This document shows, one piece after another, positions 8,520-16,765 of a stretch of 64,000 bases of DNA; the first letter of the stretch is position 1; every line of letters starts with the position of its first letter. The notes below the pieces were generated by a model. It saw only the letters and a list, made by a program, of their open reading frames with translations, was not told the DNA's origin and did no database searches. Origin of the DNA: Salinicoccus halitifaciens (GTDB taxonomy: Bacteria; Bacillota; Bacilli; Staphylococcales; Salinicoccaceae); assembly GCF_021026095.1 (NCBI RefSeq), contig NZ_JAJNCU010000002.1, forward strand, positions 248,001 to 312,000, written 5' to 3'. The position numbers and the translations under genes were made by a program.

Positions 8520-9686
8520 ATGAAAGCGAACATTTCAGATGAAAAAATTTACAGCGAATTGATTGAAAGTGCCAAAAAGGTGGGCATCATCGCGGAGCGG
8601 GAGGCAGTTGAAGCGGATGAAAATGCCACTGTATCAAAGAATGTCGTGGATGCGATCGTTGAGGGGGGACTGAACCGCCTCATCATCCCGAAAGAGTATG
8701 GATATCCGCAGATAGACTTCAGGACTTTTACGGATATCGTGAGGACAGTCGGTTATCATAATCTTTCCGCCGCCTGGCTGACGTATTTCTATGGACTGCA
8801 TAATTCATGGGTCGCATTTCTGCCGAAACACCGGATGGATGAAATATATGAAGACGGCGGGCTGCTTGCTGATATTTTCGCACCCGTAGGCAAACTCGAA
8901 AAAGTGGAGGGCGGCTTCATACTCAACGGCAAATGGAATTTTGTAAGCGGTATCAATTATTCTGAATGGGTTTCTGTCGGTGCGGATTACCTGGAGGAAG
9001 GTGCGGAGCGGCCGGACCGTCTCGGATTGTGCATGCGCGTCTCAGACCTTGAAGTGATTGAAAACTGGAATCCGCTCGGTCTCAGGGGGTCCGGCAGCAA
9101 TACCGTCGTCGCAAAGAATCTGTTCGTGCCGGATGATATGGTCATCTCCTTCAATGAAATGATGATCAACCGCAAACCGTACAAGCTTGAAATCGATGAA
9201 GACTACCTTTATTACAACGTATCATTTTTCCCTGCATTTTTCGTCGGCTTCCCGGCGATGAGCATTGGGGCGGCGGAACGTGTGATCGAAGAATTCATCG
9301 CCCGCACCAAAAAACGCGTGCGTTTTGATGGCACAAATGAAGGTGAGTCAGCGAAAAGCCAGCGTGTGGCTGCAGAAATGACCTTGAAGCTGAAAGCGGC
9401 GAGAGGTCTGATGAACGAATACCTCGAAATGCTTGAAAGCGATGAAGGCCAGTACAGTCTCGCAGAATACAACGGCATACGGGTGCAAATCGTCAAGTAC
9501 TGCCTGGAAATCGCCAACCGTGCGGTATCGACGCTCGGAGCGAGTGCGCTGGCGAAGGGGCAGCCGATCGAGATCATGACAAGGGACCTGATGGCAATCA
9601 GCACCCATGTCACTTCATTATATGAAGACGGCATCGACAGTTACGGGAAAGCTTTGTTCGGTATACAACCCATGACAATGGGATAA
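8520..9686 (+). CDS. flavin-dependent monooxygenase, acyl-CoA dehydrogenase fold (two-component oxygenase)
   Basis: Oxygenase component of a two-component flavin-dependent aromatic hydroxylase of the HsaA/HpaH-C2/DszC type. It would use reduced flavin supplied by the reductase two genes downstream to place an ortho hydroxyl on a phenol. The protein has 388 residues with the acyl-CoA dehydrogenase layout: helical N-terminus, a central beta part around LNGKWNFVSGI and NPLGLRGSGSNTVVA, and a helical C-terminus. True acyl-CoA dehydrogenases are unlikely given the partner flavin reductase and ring-cleavage dioxygenase. The exact phenolic substrate is unknown. Confidence 0.83.
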   Translation: MKANISDEKIYSELIESAKKVGIIAEREAVEADENATVSKNVVDAIVEGGLNRLIIPKEYGYPQIDFRTFTDIVRTVGYHNLSAAWLTYFYGLHNSWVAFLPKHRMDEIYEDGGLLADIFAPVGKLEKVEGGFILNGKWNFVSGINYSEWVSVGADYLEEGAERPDRLGLCMRVSDLEVIENWNPLGLRGSGSNTVVAKNLFVPDDMVISFNEMMINRKPYKLEIDEDYLYYNVSFFPAFFVGFPAMSIGAAERVIEEFIARTKKRVRFDGTNEGESAKSQRVAAEMTLKLKAARGLMNEYLEMLESDEGQYSLAEYNGIRVQIVKYCLEIANRAVSTLGASALAKGQPIEIMTRDLMAISTHVTSLYEDGIDSYGKALFGIQPMTMG

Positions 9687-9702
9687 TAAAGGGGATATAA
9701 TA

Positions 9703-10707
9703 ATGGAAAATATAAGATATGAACTTTTACCTGAAATTGCAAAACTTGGACATGTGGCACTGGAGACGACGGATCTTGAGAAATCATTATGGTTCTTCGA
9801 AGAAGTCGTCGGACTTGAGAAGACTACGACAAAAGACGGCGTACATTACCTGCGCGCATGGGGCGATTTTGAACATCATACATTATCAATCCAGGAAGGA
9901 CCTGTTGCACGTGTGCATCATATCGCGTGGAAAGCGAAACGGCGTGAAGATGTCAGGAACTTCGCGGTCCTGCTCCGCAAGGCGGATGTGGAAGTTCAGG
10001 AAGTGAAGGCCGGAACGGAAGCGGGCCAGGGGGATGCCATCCGATTCCAGCTGCCTTCAGGGCATAATTTCGAAATTTATTTCGATATGGAAAAGCCGCC
10101 GGCAGCGGATCCAAAACGCAAATCGGTCCTGAAGAACCAGACATATAAAGCCTGGCGCAAAGGAATCTCGCCGCGGCGCATCGACCATGTCAATATAGGG
10201 ACGAACACGGATCCCGCAGTGCTCCTCGATTTCCTGCAGGAAAAACTCGGCTTCAAGATGCGCGAGTACTTGAAGACGCCGGATGATAAAGTCGGGGCGG
10301 CATGGCTCAGTGTCACGAATCTTGTACACGATATCGCAGTGATGGCACAGCCTGAACTGCCAACATCTCATGAAATACATCATCTGTCATACTGGTCTGA
10401 CAATGCCCAGGACATTCTGCGTGCGGCGGACATCCTTGCAGAAAACGGCATCACCTTCACCGGACCCGGCAAGCACGGGATTTCCCAGGCGATGTACTTA
10501 TATGTCATAGACCCGGGCAGCGGTGTCCGTCTGGAGCTGTTCTCAAACGGCTATCTGATCTTCGAACCTGACTGGGAGCCGGTCGAATGGAAAGCCGAAG
10601 AAATGGCTGTCGGATTCACATTCTGGGGAGAGCAGGCAGGATTGAGTGAGCAGGACAGAAAGACGATACCGGCGGGAGAACCGCTGAAAAGCGCTAAAAA
10701 AGTTTAG
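9703..10707 (+). CDS. extradiol ring-cleavage dioxygenase (catechol 2,3-dioxygenase type, VOC family)
   Basis: Fe(II)-dependent type I extradiol dioxygenase that opens a catechol next to its hydroxyls. The protein has 334 residues in two vicinal-oxygen-chelate domains. Candidate iron ligands in the C-terminal domain are H162 (RRIDHVNI), the H226/H227 pair (EIHHLSYW) and E278 (VRLELFS). H258 in GKHGISQ and Y267 in LYVIDP match the family signature apart from one inserted residue before the glutamate. It is paralogous to the dioxygenase at 56980, sharing GYLIF.PDW.PV.W near the C-terminus. The start has a good GGGGAT site. Confidence 0.92.
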   Translation: MENIRYELLPEIAKLGHVALETTDLEKSLWFFEEVVGLEKTTTKDGVHYLRAWGDFEHHTLSIQEGPVARVHHIAWKAKRREDVRNFAVLLRKADVEVQEVKAGTEAGQGDAIRFQLPSGHNFEIYFDMEKPPAADPKRKSVLKNQTYKAWRKGISPRRIDHVNIGTNTDPAVLLDFLQEKLGFKMREYLKTPDDKVGAAWLSVTNLVHDIAVMAQPELPTSHEIHHLSYWSDNAQDILRAADILAENGITFTGPGKHGISQAMYLYVIDPGSGVRLELFSNGYLIFEPDWEPVEWKAEEMAVGFTFWGEQAGLSEQDRKTIPAGEPLKSAKKV

Positions 10708-10723
10708 AAGGGGATGAACCACT

Positions 10724-11206
10724 ATGGATGATCGTCAGTTCAGGAATGCGATGGGCAAGTTTGCAACAGGCGTCAATGTCATTGCGACGGAAGTGGGAGG
10801 AGAGGTGTACGGCATGACCGCGAATGCGTTCATGTCCGTCTCCCTCGATCCCAAACTGATTGTAATTTCAATCGGGGACAAGGCAAAGATGCTGGAACGC
10901 ATCCGGCAGAGCGGCAGATTTTCTGTGAATGTGCTCTCCTGCGAGCAGCAGGACGAGTCCATGCGCTTCGCCGGACAGAAGCAGTTCGAGGATAAGTTTG
11001 AATTTGACCGGCTCGGTGAAACACCGGTGGTGAAAGATGCATTATGCCAGCTCTCATGTGAAGTCTACAATGAGCATGTCGAAGGGGATCATGTCCTTTT
11101 CGTCGGCAAGGTGGAGAAGCTCGCCCTTGAAGACGGCGATCCGCTCATCTTCAACTGCGGTAAATACCGCAGGCTGGAAGCGCCTGAGGAAGTTTTGAGC
11201 AAATAA
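10724..11206 (+). CDS. flavin reductase (HpaC-like)
   Basis: NAD(P)H:flavin oxidoreductase of the DIM6/NTAB/HpaC family, which supplies free FMNH2 or FADH2 to the oxygenase encoded at 8520. The protein has 160 residues, typical for the family. The start MDDRQFRNAMGKFATGVNV, the segment GMTANAFMSVSLDP and the GDHVLFVGKV segment are standard landmarks. Its place inside the operon, one gene after the dioxygenase, supports the two-component monooxygenase reading. Confidence 0.9.
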   Translation: MDDRQFRNAMGKFATGVNVIATEVGGEVYGMTANAFMSVSLDPKLIVISIGDKAKMLERIRQSGRFSVNVLSCEQQDESMRFAGQKQFEDKFEFDRLGETPVVKDALCQLSCEVYNEHVEGDHVLFVGKVEKLALEDGDPLIFNCGKYRRLEAPEEVLSK

Positions 11207-11239
11207 AAGTATTCCAATCCATCAAAAGGGAGGGATAGT

Positions 11240-12067
11240 ATGGAAATCATATGGCTGGATGATAAGAACCTCAAAGAGTGGCAGTGCAGATCGCGGAGGA
11301 ACGTCATCGCGCTCGGATTTTTCGACGGTGTGCATAAGGGGCATCAGAAAGTCCTGCAGACGGCGGGTCTTATCGCAGAAAAGGAAGGTGCCGCATTCGA
11401 TGTGATGAGCTTTTTTCCACACCCGAAGACGGTCCTGTCGAACGGCAGGATCACGGTGGATTATCTTATGCCGCTTGAGGAGAAAGCACGCGCACTTGAA
11501 GCTTTCGGTGTCGACCGCTTCTATATCGTGAAGTTCACGAAGGCATTCGCCTCCCTTTTGAAGGAAGAATACGTTGATACTTATTTGAAGCGCATGGGCA
11601 CCATCCATGCCGTGGCAGGCTATGACTTTTCCTACGGATTCAGGGGAGAAGGTACGATCGACAGCCTTACAGCAGACTCCGGCGGTGAAATCACTGCATC
11701 AAAGGTTGAAAAAGTGACTTACCGTGGTGAGAAGATCAGCTCGACCCGCATACGGAGTGCCATATTGAACGGCCGGATATCCGAGACCGAGGCGCTGACG
11801 GGGAGGAAATACCGCACGTGCGCCGTGATTTCGGGAGGGCATCTGTCCTTAAAACCGTATTATATGCTGCCGCAGGACGGCGTTTACGATGTCATCATCG
11901 ATACAGGGACGAGACAGTATGATACCCAAATCCATGTAGACAACAGAGTCCAGAAGATTTCATTCACCAGGCGGTGCCTGCTGGATGAAATCGATCATAA
12001 TGAAATTGCCATCACCTGGAAGAGGCGGGTTGCGACATATTCCCGTTATCAGCTTGTGGCACAATAG
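11240..12067 (+). CDS. RibF-like FAD synthetase with degenerate riboflavin-kinase half
   Basis: Homologue of the bifunctional riboflavin kinase/FMN adenylyltransferase. The protein has 275 residues. The N-terminal adenylyltransferase domain looks intact: GFFDGVHKGHQ at about 28-38 and SSTRIR near 170. The C-terminal half retains YYMLPQDGVYDV and the final beta segments but lacks the GR..GFPTAN stretch needed by the kinase. I infer an enzyme that makes FAD from FMN only. Its position between the flavin reductase and the hydratase suggests local cofactor supply for the flavin monooxygenase. A housekeeping ribF would be expected elsewhere in the genome. Confidence 0.8.
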   Translation: MEIIWLDDKNLKEWQCRSRRNVIALGFFDGVHKGHQKVLQTAGLIAEKEGAAFDVMSFFPHPKTVLSNGRITVDYLMPLEEKARALEAFGVDRFYIVKFTKAFASLLKEEYVDTYLKRMGTIHAVAGYDFSYGFRGEGTIDSLTADSGGEITASKVEKVTYRGEKISSTRIRSAILNGRISETEALTGRKYRTCAVISGGHLSLKPYYMLPQDGVYDVIIDTGTRQYDTQIHVDNRVQKISFTRRCLLDEIDHNEIAITWKRRVATYSRYQLVAQ

Positions 12068-12078
12068 GAGACGATGAA

Positions 12079-12855
12079 ATGGTCATAACCAAACTGTTGG
12101 GAGAAGAGATTTATGAAGCGGAAAAGACTTTGAAGCCCATCCCGCCGATCACGGAAAGCCATCCAGGCATTACAGTGGATGAGGCCTATGAGACCCAGCT
12201 TCAGTATGTTGAAAGAAGGTTTGCCGACGGCACACGAGTCGCAGGCAAGAAGATCGGCCTCACGAGCAAAGCCATGCAGGAGATGCTCGGCGTCGACCGG
12301 CCGGACTACGGTCATATCCTTGAAGACATGATCTTCAGCGAGGACACACCGGTTGATGCAGGACGTTTCATCGCACCGAGGGTGGAGTTCGAGATCGCCT
12401 TCATATTGAAGCAGGACATCAACGGTGCAGACGTCACTGTAGAAAATGTGGCAGAAGCCATCGAATTCGCGGTGCCTGCGGCAGAAATCATCGACAGCCG
12501 CATCCGTGACTGGAAGATCAAGTTCGAAGATACCGTAGCGGACAACGGCTCATCCGCCGGAGCGGTACTCGGGAACACACGCGTGCCGCTTGCCGACATC
12601 GCCCTCCCATCGGTCAGGATGGAAGTCTTTAAGAACGGCGAGAAAATCAACGAAGGGCAAGGGTCCGCTGTACTTGGCAATCCACTCAAAGCCGTCGTCT
12701 GGCTGGCCGAAGCCCTCCATCAATACGGCATTTCACTGAAAGCCGGTGAAGTCATCCTCGCCGGAGCATTGACCAAGGCGGAGGATGTCAGAAGCGGAGA
12801 TACATTCAAAGCCACCTTTGACGGCCTGGGTGAAGTGAAAGTTACGTTTTCGTAA
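12079..12855 (+). CDS. 2-hydroxypenta-2,4-dienoate hydratase (2-keto-4-pentenoate hydratase)
   Basis: Adds water to 2-hydroxypenta-2,4-dienoate to give 4-hydroxy-2-oxovalerate, the last step present in this operon. The protein has 258 residues of the MhpD/DmpE/XylJ family in the FAH-like fold. Landmarks are GKKIGLTSKAMQEMLGVD, metal-binding EFEIAF and DSRIRDWKIKFEDTVADN. It resembles the hydratase at 59091, where the same motifs appear. It ends the operon; the aldolase and acylating acetaldehyde dehydrogenase that normally follow are not in the window. Confidence 0.9.
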   Translation: MVITKLLGEEIYEAEKTLKPIPPITESHPGITVDEAYETQLQYVERRFADGTRVAGKKIGLTSKAMQEMLGVDRPDYGHILEDMIFSEDTPVDAGRFIAPRVEFEIAFILKQDINGADVTVENVAEAIEFAVPAAEIIDSRIRDWKIKFEDTVADNGSSAGAVLGNTRVPLADIALPSVRMEVFKNGEKINEGQGSAVLGNPLKAVVWLAEALHQYGISLKAGEVILAGALTKAEDVRSGDTFKATFDGLGEVKVTFS

Positions 12856-12923
12856 GTGATAGGTAGTAAAATCCCACTTGGAAAAATCTCTCTACTTCGT
12901 ATCAAGAATACTATTGAGATAGT

Positions 12924-12952
12924 TTTATAAGTGCTAAATGAGATGGTATAAT
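12924..12952 (+). promoter_or_regulatory. promoter of the Fst antitoxin RNA
   Basis: TTTATA (12924-12929), 17 bp, TATAAT (12947-12952). The start point would be near 12959. A TATAAT box at a similar distance from the hairpin recurs in the dispersed copies of this unit. Confidence 0.65.
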
Positions 12953-12958
12953 AGTTGT

Positions 12959-13034
12959 ACAATTAATGCAGTGAGCATGAGAGACACCAAAACCCCCCCA
13001 ACCTATGTGCGTAGGCTGGGGGGGGTTTTTTTGG
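12959..13034 (+). ncRNA. antitoxin RNA (RNAII-like) of a type I Fst toxin-antitoxin locus
   Basis: A roughly 75-nt transcript is predicted from the promoter just upstream to a C-run/G-run hairpin with a T-run (12985-13034). It converges on the toxin gene and shares the terminator with it. Its 5' part contains TAATGCAGTGAGCATGA (12964-12980). That sequence repeats at 13137-13153 over the toxin start codon with one difference (16 of 17). Because the two RNAs are transcribed in opposite directions, the antitoxin can pair with the toxin initiation region. This is the architecture of the pAD1 par locus (RNAII about 66 nt). Expression is not shown. Confidence 0.8.
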
Positions 13035-13052
13035 TGTGTTGGTGTCACCTGG

Positions 13053-13151
13053 TTAATTTTCGTTGCATTTGTTCAACCAATAAGCAAACAATGCAACAAT
13101 CACACCAGTGATGATTGGTGAGATAGCGAGCTTAAATAATGCAGTGAACAT
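13053..13151 (-). CDS. fst: Fst-family type I toxin peptide (32 aa)
   Basis: Small membrane toxin. The peptide starts MFTALFKLAISPIITGVIVA, continues with LFAYWLNK and ends in a short polar tail. This is the Fst pattern of one hydrophobic helix with a charged C-terminus and a conserved proline. ATG at 13149-13151 follows AGGTGGTG. Upstream arms CTTCTATGC and GCATGGAAG form a hairpin that takes in part of this ribosome site, as in par RNA I. A likely toxin promoter is the extended -10 TGTTATAGT (minus strand, -10 at 13248-13253). Overexpressed Fst peptides damage the membrane and nucleoid; normally the antitoxin RNA blocks translation. Confidence 0.9.
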   Translation of the reverse strand: MFTALFKLAISPIITGVIVALFAYWLNKCNEN

Positions 13152-13159
13152 GACTTCAC

Positions 13160-13529
13160 CACCTTCCATGCTAAGCGCATAGAAGCCAACCAGATGACTT
13201 AAATCATTTTATTCTCCTTGTATAAGGATTCTTGTTTTTCTTTAGATACTATAACAGTAGATTGCTCATCAAAATTACTTGCTCTTATTTTTGGGGTAAA
13301 TATAGTACAATGGAACCAAATTCCAAATTTATCGAATGATGGAACTAAATAGAGTGTACTTTTAATTATTCAAAACCATTTATTTAAGAATCAATGAAAA
13401 TTTTTGAGGAATATAAATTTATTAAAAACAGAATCCTTAAATTTTCTATAATTTTAATAATGAATCTGTTAGGTGATTTTAAGTTGAAATCATAAGTTTA
13501 CGAAATGATTAGAATAAAAAGGTGATAGT
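13160..13529. other. AT-rich gap with toxin leader; otherwise empty
   Basis: The left part is the 5' leader of the toxin mRNA, including a hairpin TCCTTGTATAAGGA (about 13216-13229). From about 13260 to the start of hamA I see no gene, only AT-rich sequence. The sharp drop in GC marks the left edge of the defence island. Confidence 0.6.
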
Positions 13530-14303
13530 GTGAATGAATCAATCTTCGATTTTGAAATAAAGATGTTAAATAAAAATATTGAATTGCATTATATAAGTAT
13601 AAAAGAAATTGATGAACCCTTTAAAAAATATCTTGATAAAATGTTTGTAAAAATTTGTGGAGGAAGTTCCAGTAAAAGAAATTTAAATGTAATGAAAGAA
13701 AGGGTAAGAAAATTTTACGAAAATAAGGACATAAAGACGAGAATCGGCGCAACTGCTGAATTTATATTACATTTATATCTCAATAAAATTGGATATAAAC
13801 AGGAATGTATGTTTCTTAATATGGAAGAAAATTCAATAAAAAAAGGGTTTGACGGATTTTATTCGTTTCAAAATGAACCTTGGATTATGGAAAGTAAGTC
13901 TGGGATGGAAAGTACTACTAACAATAGTCATAAGAATAAAATCAAAGAAGCATATAATAGCTTAGAAAAACAAGTGACAGGCAGTTCTACTAATGATCCG
14001 TGGCAAAACGCATATAACCATGCCAATACCAAGTCTGTAAACACCGACGAAAGTATATTAGAATTAATCGAAAATCTATCTGATAATTATATGATAAATA
14101 AATTTGCTAAATTAGAAGATTTAAACCTTATACCATGTGGCACTATTTTTTTACAAGGAACTTGGAAGGATTATGATACTGAGGATTTAAAAAGAGTTTT
14201 AGAAAAAATGATAAAAAAATTTGATTATAATAACCTTTTAGTAATATGTATGACTAAGCTGTCTCTAGATTTATTTATGGACTACTTATATAAGGAGGGG
14301 TAG
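13530..14303 (+). CDS. hamA: Hachiman defence protein HamA (DUF1837 nuclease)
   Basis: Nuclease effector of the Hachiman anti-phage system. The 257-residue protein has a PD-(D/E)xK-like core: E77 in GATAEFILHLYL, D108 in KKGFDGFYS and E121-x-K123 in WIMESKSGM. This agrees with the DUF1837 family. HamA is known to work with the helicase HamB, which senses damaged or aberrant DNA and releases HamA for DNA degradation. The next gene is that helicase, only 2 bp away. The GTG start at 13530 follows AAAGGTGATA. The sequence is far more AT-rich than cluster 1, consistent with transfer. Confidence 0.87.
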   Translation: MNESIFDFEIKMLNKNIELHYISIKEIDEPFKKYLDKMFVKICGGSSSKRNLNVMKERVRKFYENKDIKTRIGATAEFILHLYLNKIGYKQECMFLNMEENSIKKGFDGFYSFQNEPWIMESKSGMESTTNNSHKNKIKEAYNSLEKQVTGSSTNDPWQNAYNHANTKSVNTDESILELIENLSDNYMINKFAKLEDLNLIPCGTIFLQGTWKDYDTEDLKRVLEKMIKKFDYNNLLVICMTKLSLDLFMDYLYKEG

Positions 14304-14305
14304 CA

Positions 14306-16765
14306 GTGGAAAAAAATATAAACAATGAAATTAGGAAGTTAATTAATAATAAAATGTTCTTTCAATCTATAAAAAAATTAGAATTAAATAAAAAGTTAAC
14401 TGAAAAAGAAAGCTCATTCATATTAACTTGTGCTTTATTATTTACAAAAATTTATGAGCAGGATCAACGAAAAAAAATAATTGTAGAATTTGCCTACTAT
14501 ATATTTCTAAAATACTCTCTGATTTCAAAAGATTACAGACCACTAAATGATTTTTCTTTAAATTTTGGCTTCTACCCTATATCTAAGCTAATAAGGGAAA
14601 AAGAATTAATAGAAAACGTGTCTTTAAACGATATAATTTTAAATTACAGAATAGAGAAAGATTTCACATCAAATGGTTTTATTAATACAAGAGAACAAAA
14701 AGTAATTAGTGAGAACTTAATGAATGATACATCAAAGTATACAAGTTATGTTGCACCAACTTCCTATGGTAAAAGTGAGTTAATAGTAAATTATTTAAAA
14801 AAAGAATCGTCTAATTATGAAAAAATGGCAATCATTGTACCGACGAAATCTTTATTGGCCCAAACATTTAGAAATGTTAAAAAATCAAATCTCAAAAGAA
14901 AAATAATTACTCATGATGAGATGTATAATAATGATGAATCTTTTATAGCTATTCTCACGCAAGAAAGAGCGTTAAGGCTGCTTAATAGATATAGAGGTGA
15001 TTTATTTTTTGATATTATCTATATAGATGAAGCGCATAACTTATTTAATAAAGAGGAACGTAGTTTATTAATAGCAAGATTAATAAGATTGAATTACAGG
15101 TATAACCATAAACAAAAATTAATATATTTATCTCCCCTCATTAACAATAGTGATCATCTTCAATTAGATTTTCAAGAAGATATTAATGAACAAAAAATTC
15201 ACTTTAATATGAAGGAACCTGAGATATTTGAATTAAGAAGAGATAAAAAACTTTATAAATATAATCGTTTTCTAAATAAGTTTTTTTTCCAAAAAAAATT
15301 AGAATATGAAAAGTCCGATTATATAAACTATATCTTTGAAAATATGTCAGAAAAAAATATGATATATCATCGGAGTCCAAAAAAGATTGAACAAATTGCC
15401 AACACATTATTTACCCAATCAGATGAAAATCTAGAAGAAGAAAGAATTAATGAGGTAATTGAGGTGCTTCGTGAATATGTCCACCATGATTTCAATATGA
15501 TTGATTATTTAAAAAAGGGAATTATATACTTACATGGAAAATTACCTACTTTAATTAAAGAATTTTTAGAGTATGAGTTTTCTAGAAACAAAAAAATTCA
15601 GTTTGTAGTAGCAAATAATGTAATATTAGAGGGGGTTAATTTGCCTATTTCTACATTATTTATACTCAATACTTTTCAATTATCTAAAAATCAATTAATG
15701 AACTTGATAGGTAGGGTAAACAGATTAGATAATATTTTCATTCATTCAAAGGATTTGCATAAATTGACTCCCCCTATACATTTTATAAATAGTGATTTAA
15801 ATGCTAAGCGAATGAAAATGGAGAATCAAATAAAAAAATTAGGCGATAATACTCCTATTGATAAGCTTCTTAACCCTTTCTTGAAGAATTTTGATATAGA
15901 AAGTTTAAGTGGAAAAAATTTAGAGAAAATAAAAACTATTCTAAAAAATGAAGAGTACTTACTTAGTGATTCAGCTACGAAAAGTGACCAATTTTACTTA
16001 AAATTATTAGAAGAAGGACTAGAAAAAATATTAGATTTATCAAATGTGAAATTAGTTAATGGACTAAAAAGAAGAGTTGAGATTTATAAAGATGACAAAG
16101 AATTTTTTAGAAAAGATTTAATTGAAAAAGTATATTTAGTCTTTATTAGTGGAATTAAAGATGAGTATTTTATTGATTTTGAATTTAGAAGATTAAAAAA
16201 CGAAGCTGCAAGAAATTATTATAAAATGTTTATTGTTGATCAGAAATTATCATTAAAAGAAAGGATTAATAAACAATTTAGATATTTCTACAGGATAAAA
16301 TATGATAGCGATTCATCCGGGTTAATGTATATAGGACATGGATATGGAGAAGTTGAAAGACCCAACAATAATTATGAAGGTCAAAGTTACAAGGTTTATG
16401 TGAACCTAAAAGAAAAAACTGAAAAAGAAATCATTAATTTAGTAATAATAAAATTGAAAATGGAAGAGGACTTTATTAACTACAAAGTATTTAAGTTTAT
16501 TAGATTTCTGTATGAATATAACTTAATAAATGATAATGATTATAATACTTTTGTTTACGGCACAAATGAAAAAAAGAAGATAGACTTGTTGAAAATGGGA
16601 CTATCTTTAAATTTGGTTGACAAATTTGGAAAGGACGAGCAACTCAAGAATTTAAGTATCGACAGCTTTGGAAACTTAGTAACAAATGAGGAATTTGTAG
16701 CTTATAAAGAAAAATTAAGAGGTTTATATAAGTTTGAGACCAACAAATACTTCTTTGATAAATAG
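14306..16765 (+). CDS. hamB: Hachiman defence protein HamB (DEAH-box helicase)
   Basis: Superfamily 2 helicase partner of HamA. The protein has 819 residues. It shows a Walker A-like APTSYGKSE at 150-158, motif Ia IVPTKSLLAQ, and DEAH at 241-244. A GRVNRLDN segment in the second RecA domain fits helicase motif VI. A long family-specific C-terminal region follows. The GTG start at 14306 follows AAGGAGGGG inside the end of hamA, so the two genes are translationally coupled. The length and order hamA-hamB match described Hachiman loci. It is AT-rich like hamA. Confidence 0.87.
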   Translation: MEKNINNEIRKLINNKMFFQSIKKLELNKKLTEKESSFILTCALLFTKIYEQDQRKKIIVEFAYYIFLKYSLISKDYRPLNDFSLNFGFYPISKLIREKELIENVSLNDIILNYRIEKDFTSNGFINTREQKVISENLMNDTSKYTSYVAPTSYGKSELIVNYLKKESSNYEKMAIIVPTKSLLAQTFRNVKKSNLKRKIITHDEMYNNDESFIAILTQERALRLLNRYRGDLFFDIIYIDEAHNLFNKEERSLLIARLIRLNYRYNHKQKLIYLSPLINNSDHLQLDFQEDINEQKIHFNMKEPEIFELRRDKKLYKYNRFLNKFFFQKKLEYEKSDYINYIFENMSEKNMIYHRSPKKIEQIANTLFTQSDENLEEERINEVIEVLREYVHHDFNMIDYLKKGIIYLHGKLPTLIKEFLEYEFSRNKKIQFVVANNVILEGVNLPISTLFILNTFQLSKNQLMNLIGRVNRLDNIFIHSKDLHKLTPPIHFINSDLNAKRMKMENQIKKLGDNTPIDKLLNPFLKNFDIESLSGKNLEKIKTILKNEEYLLSDSATKSDQFYLKLLEEGLEKILDLSNVKLVNGLKRRVEIYKDDKEFFRKDLIEKVYLVFISGIKDEYFIDFEFRRLKNEAARNYYKMFIVDQKLSLKERINKQFRYFYRIKYDSDSSGLMYIGHGYGEVERPNNNYEGQSYKVYVNLKEKTEKEIINLVIIKLKMEEDFINYKVFKFIRFLYEYNLINDNDYNTFVYGTNEKKKIDLLKMGLSLNLVDKFGKDEQLKNLSIDSFGNLVTNEEFVAYKEKLRGLYKFETNKYFFDK

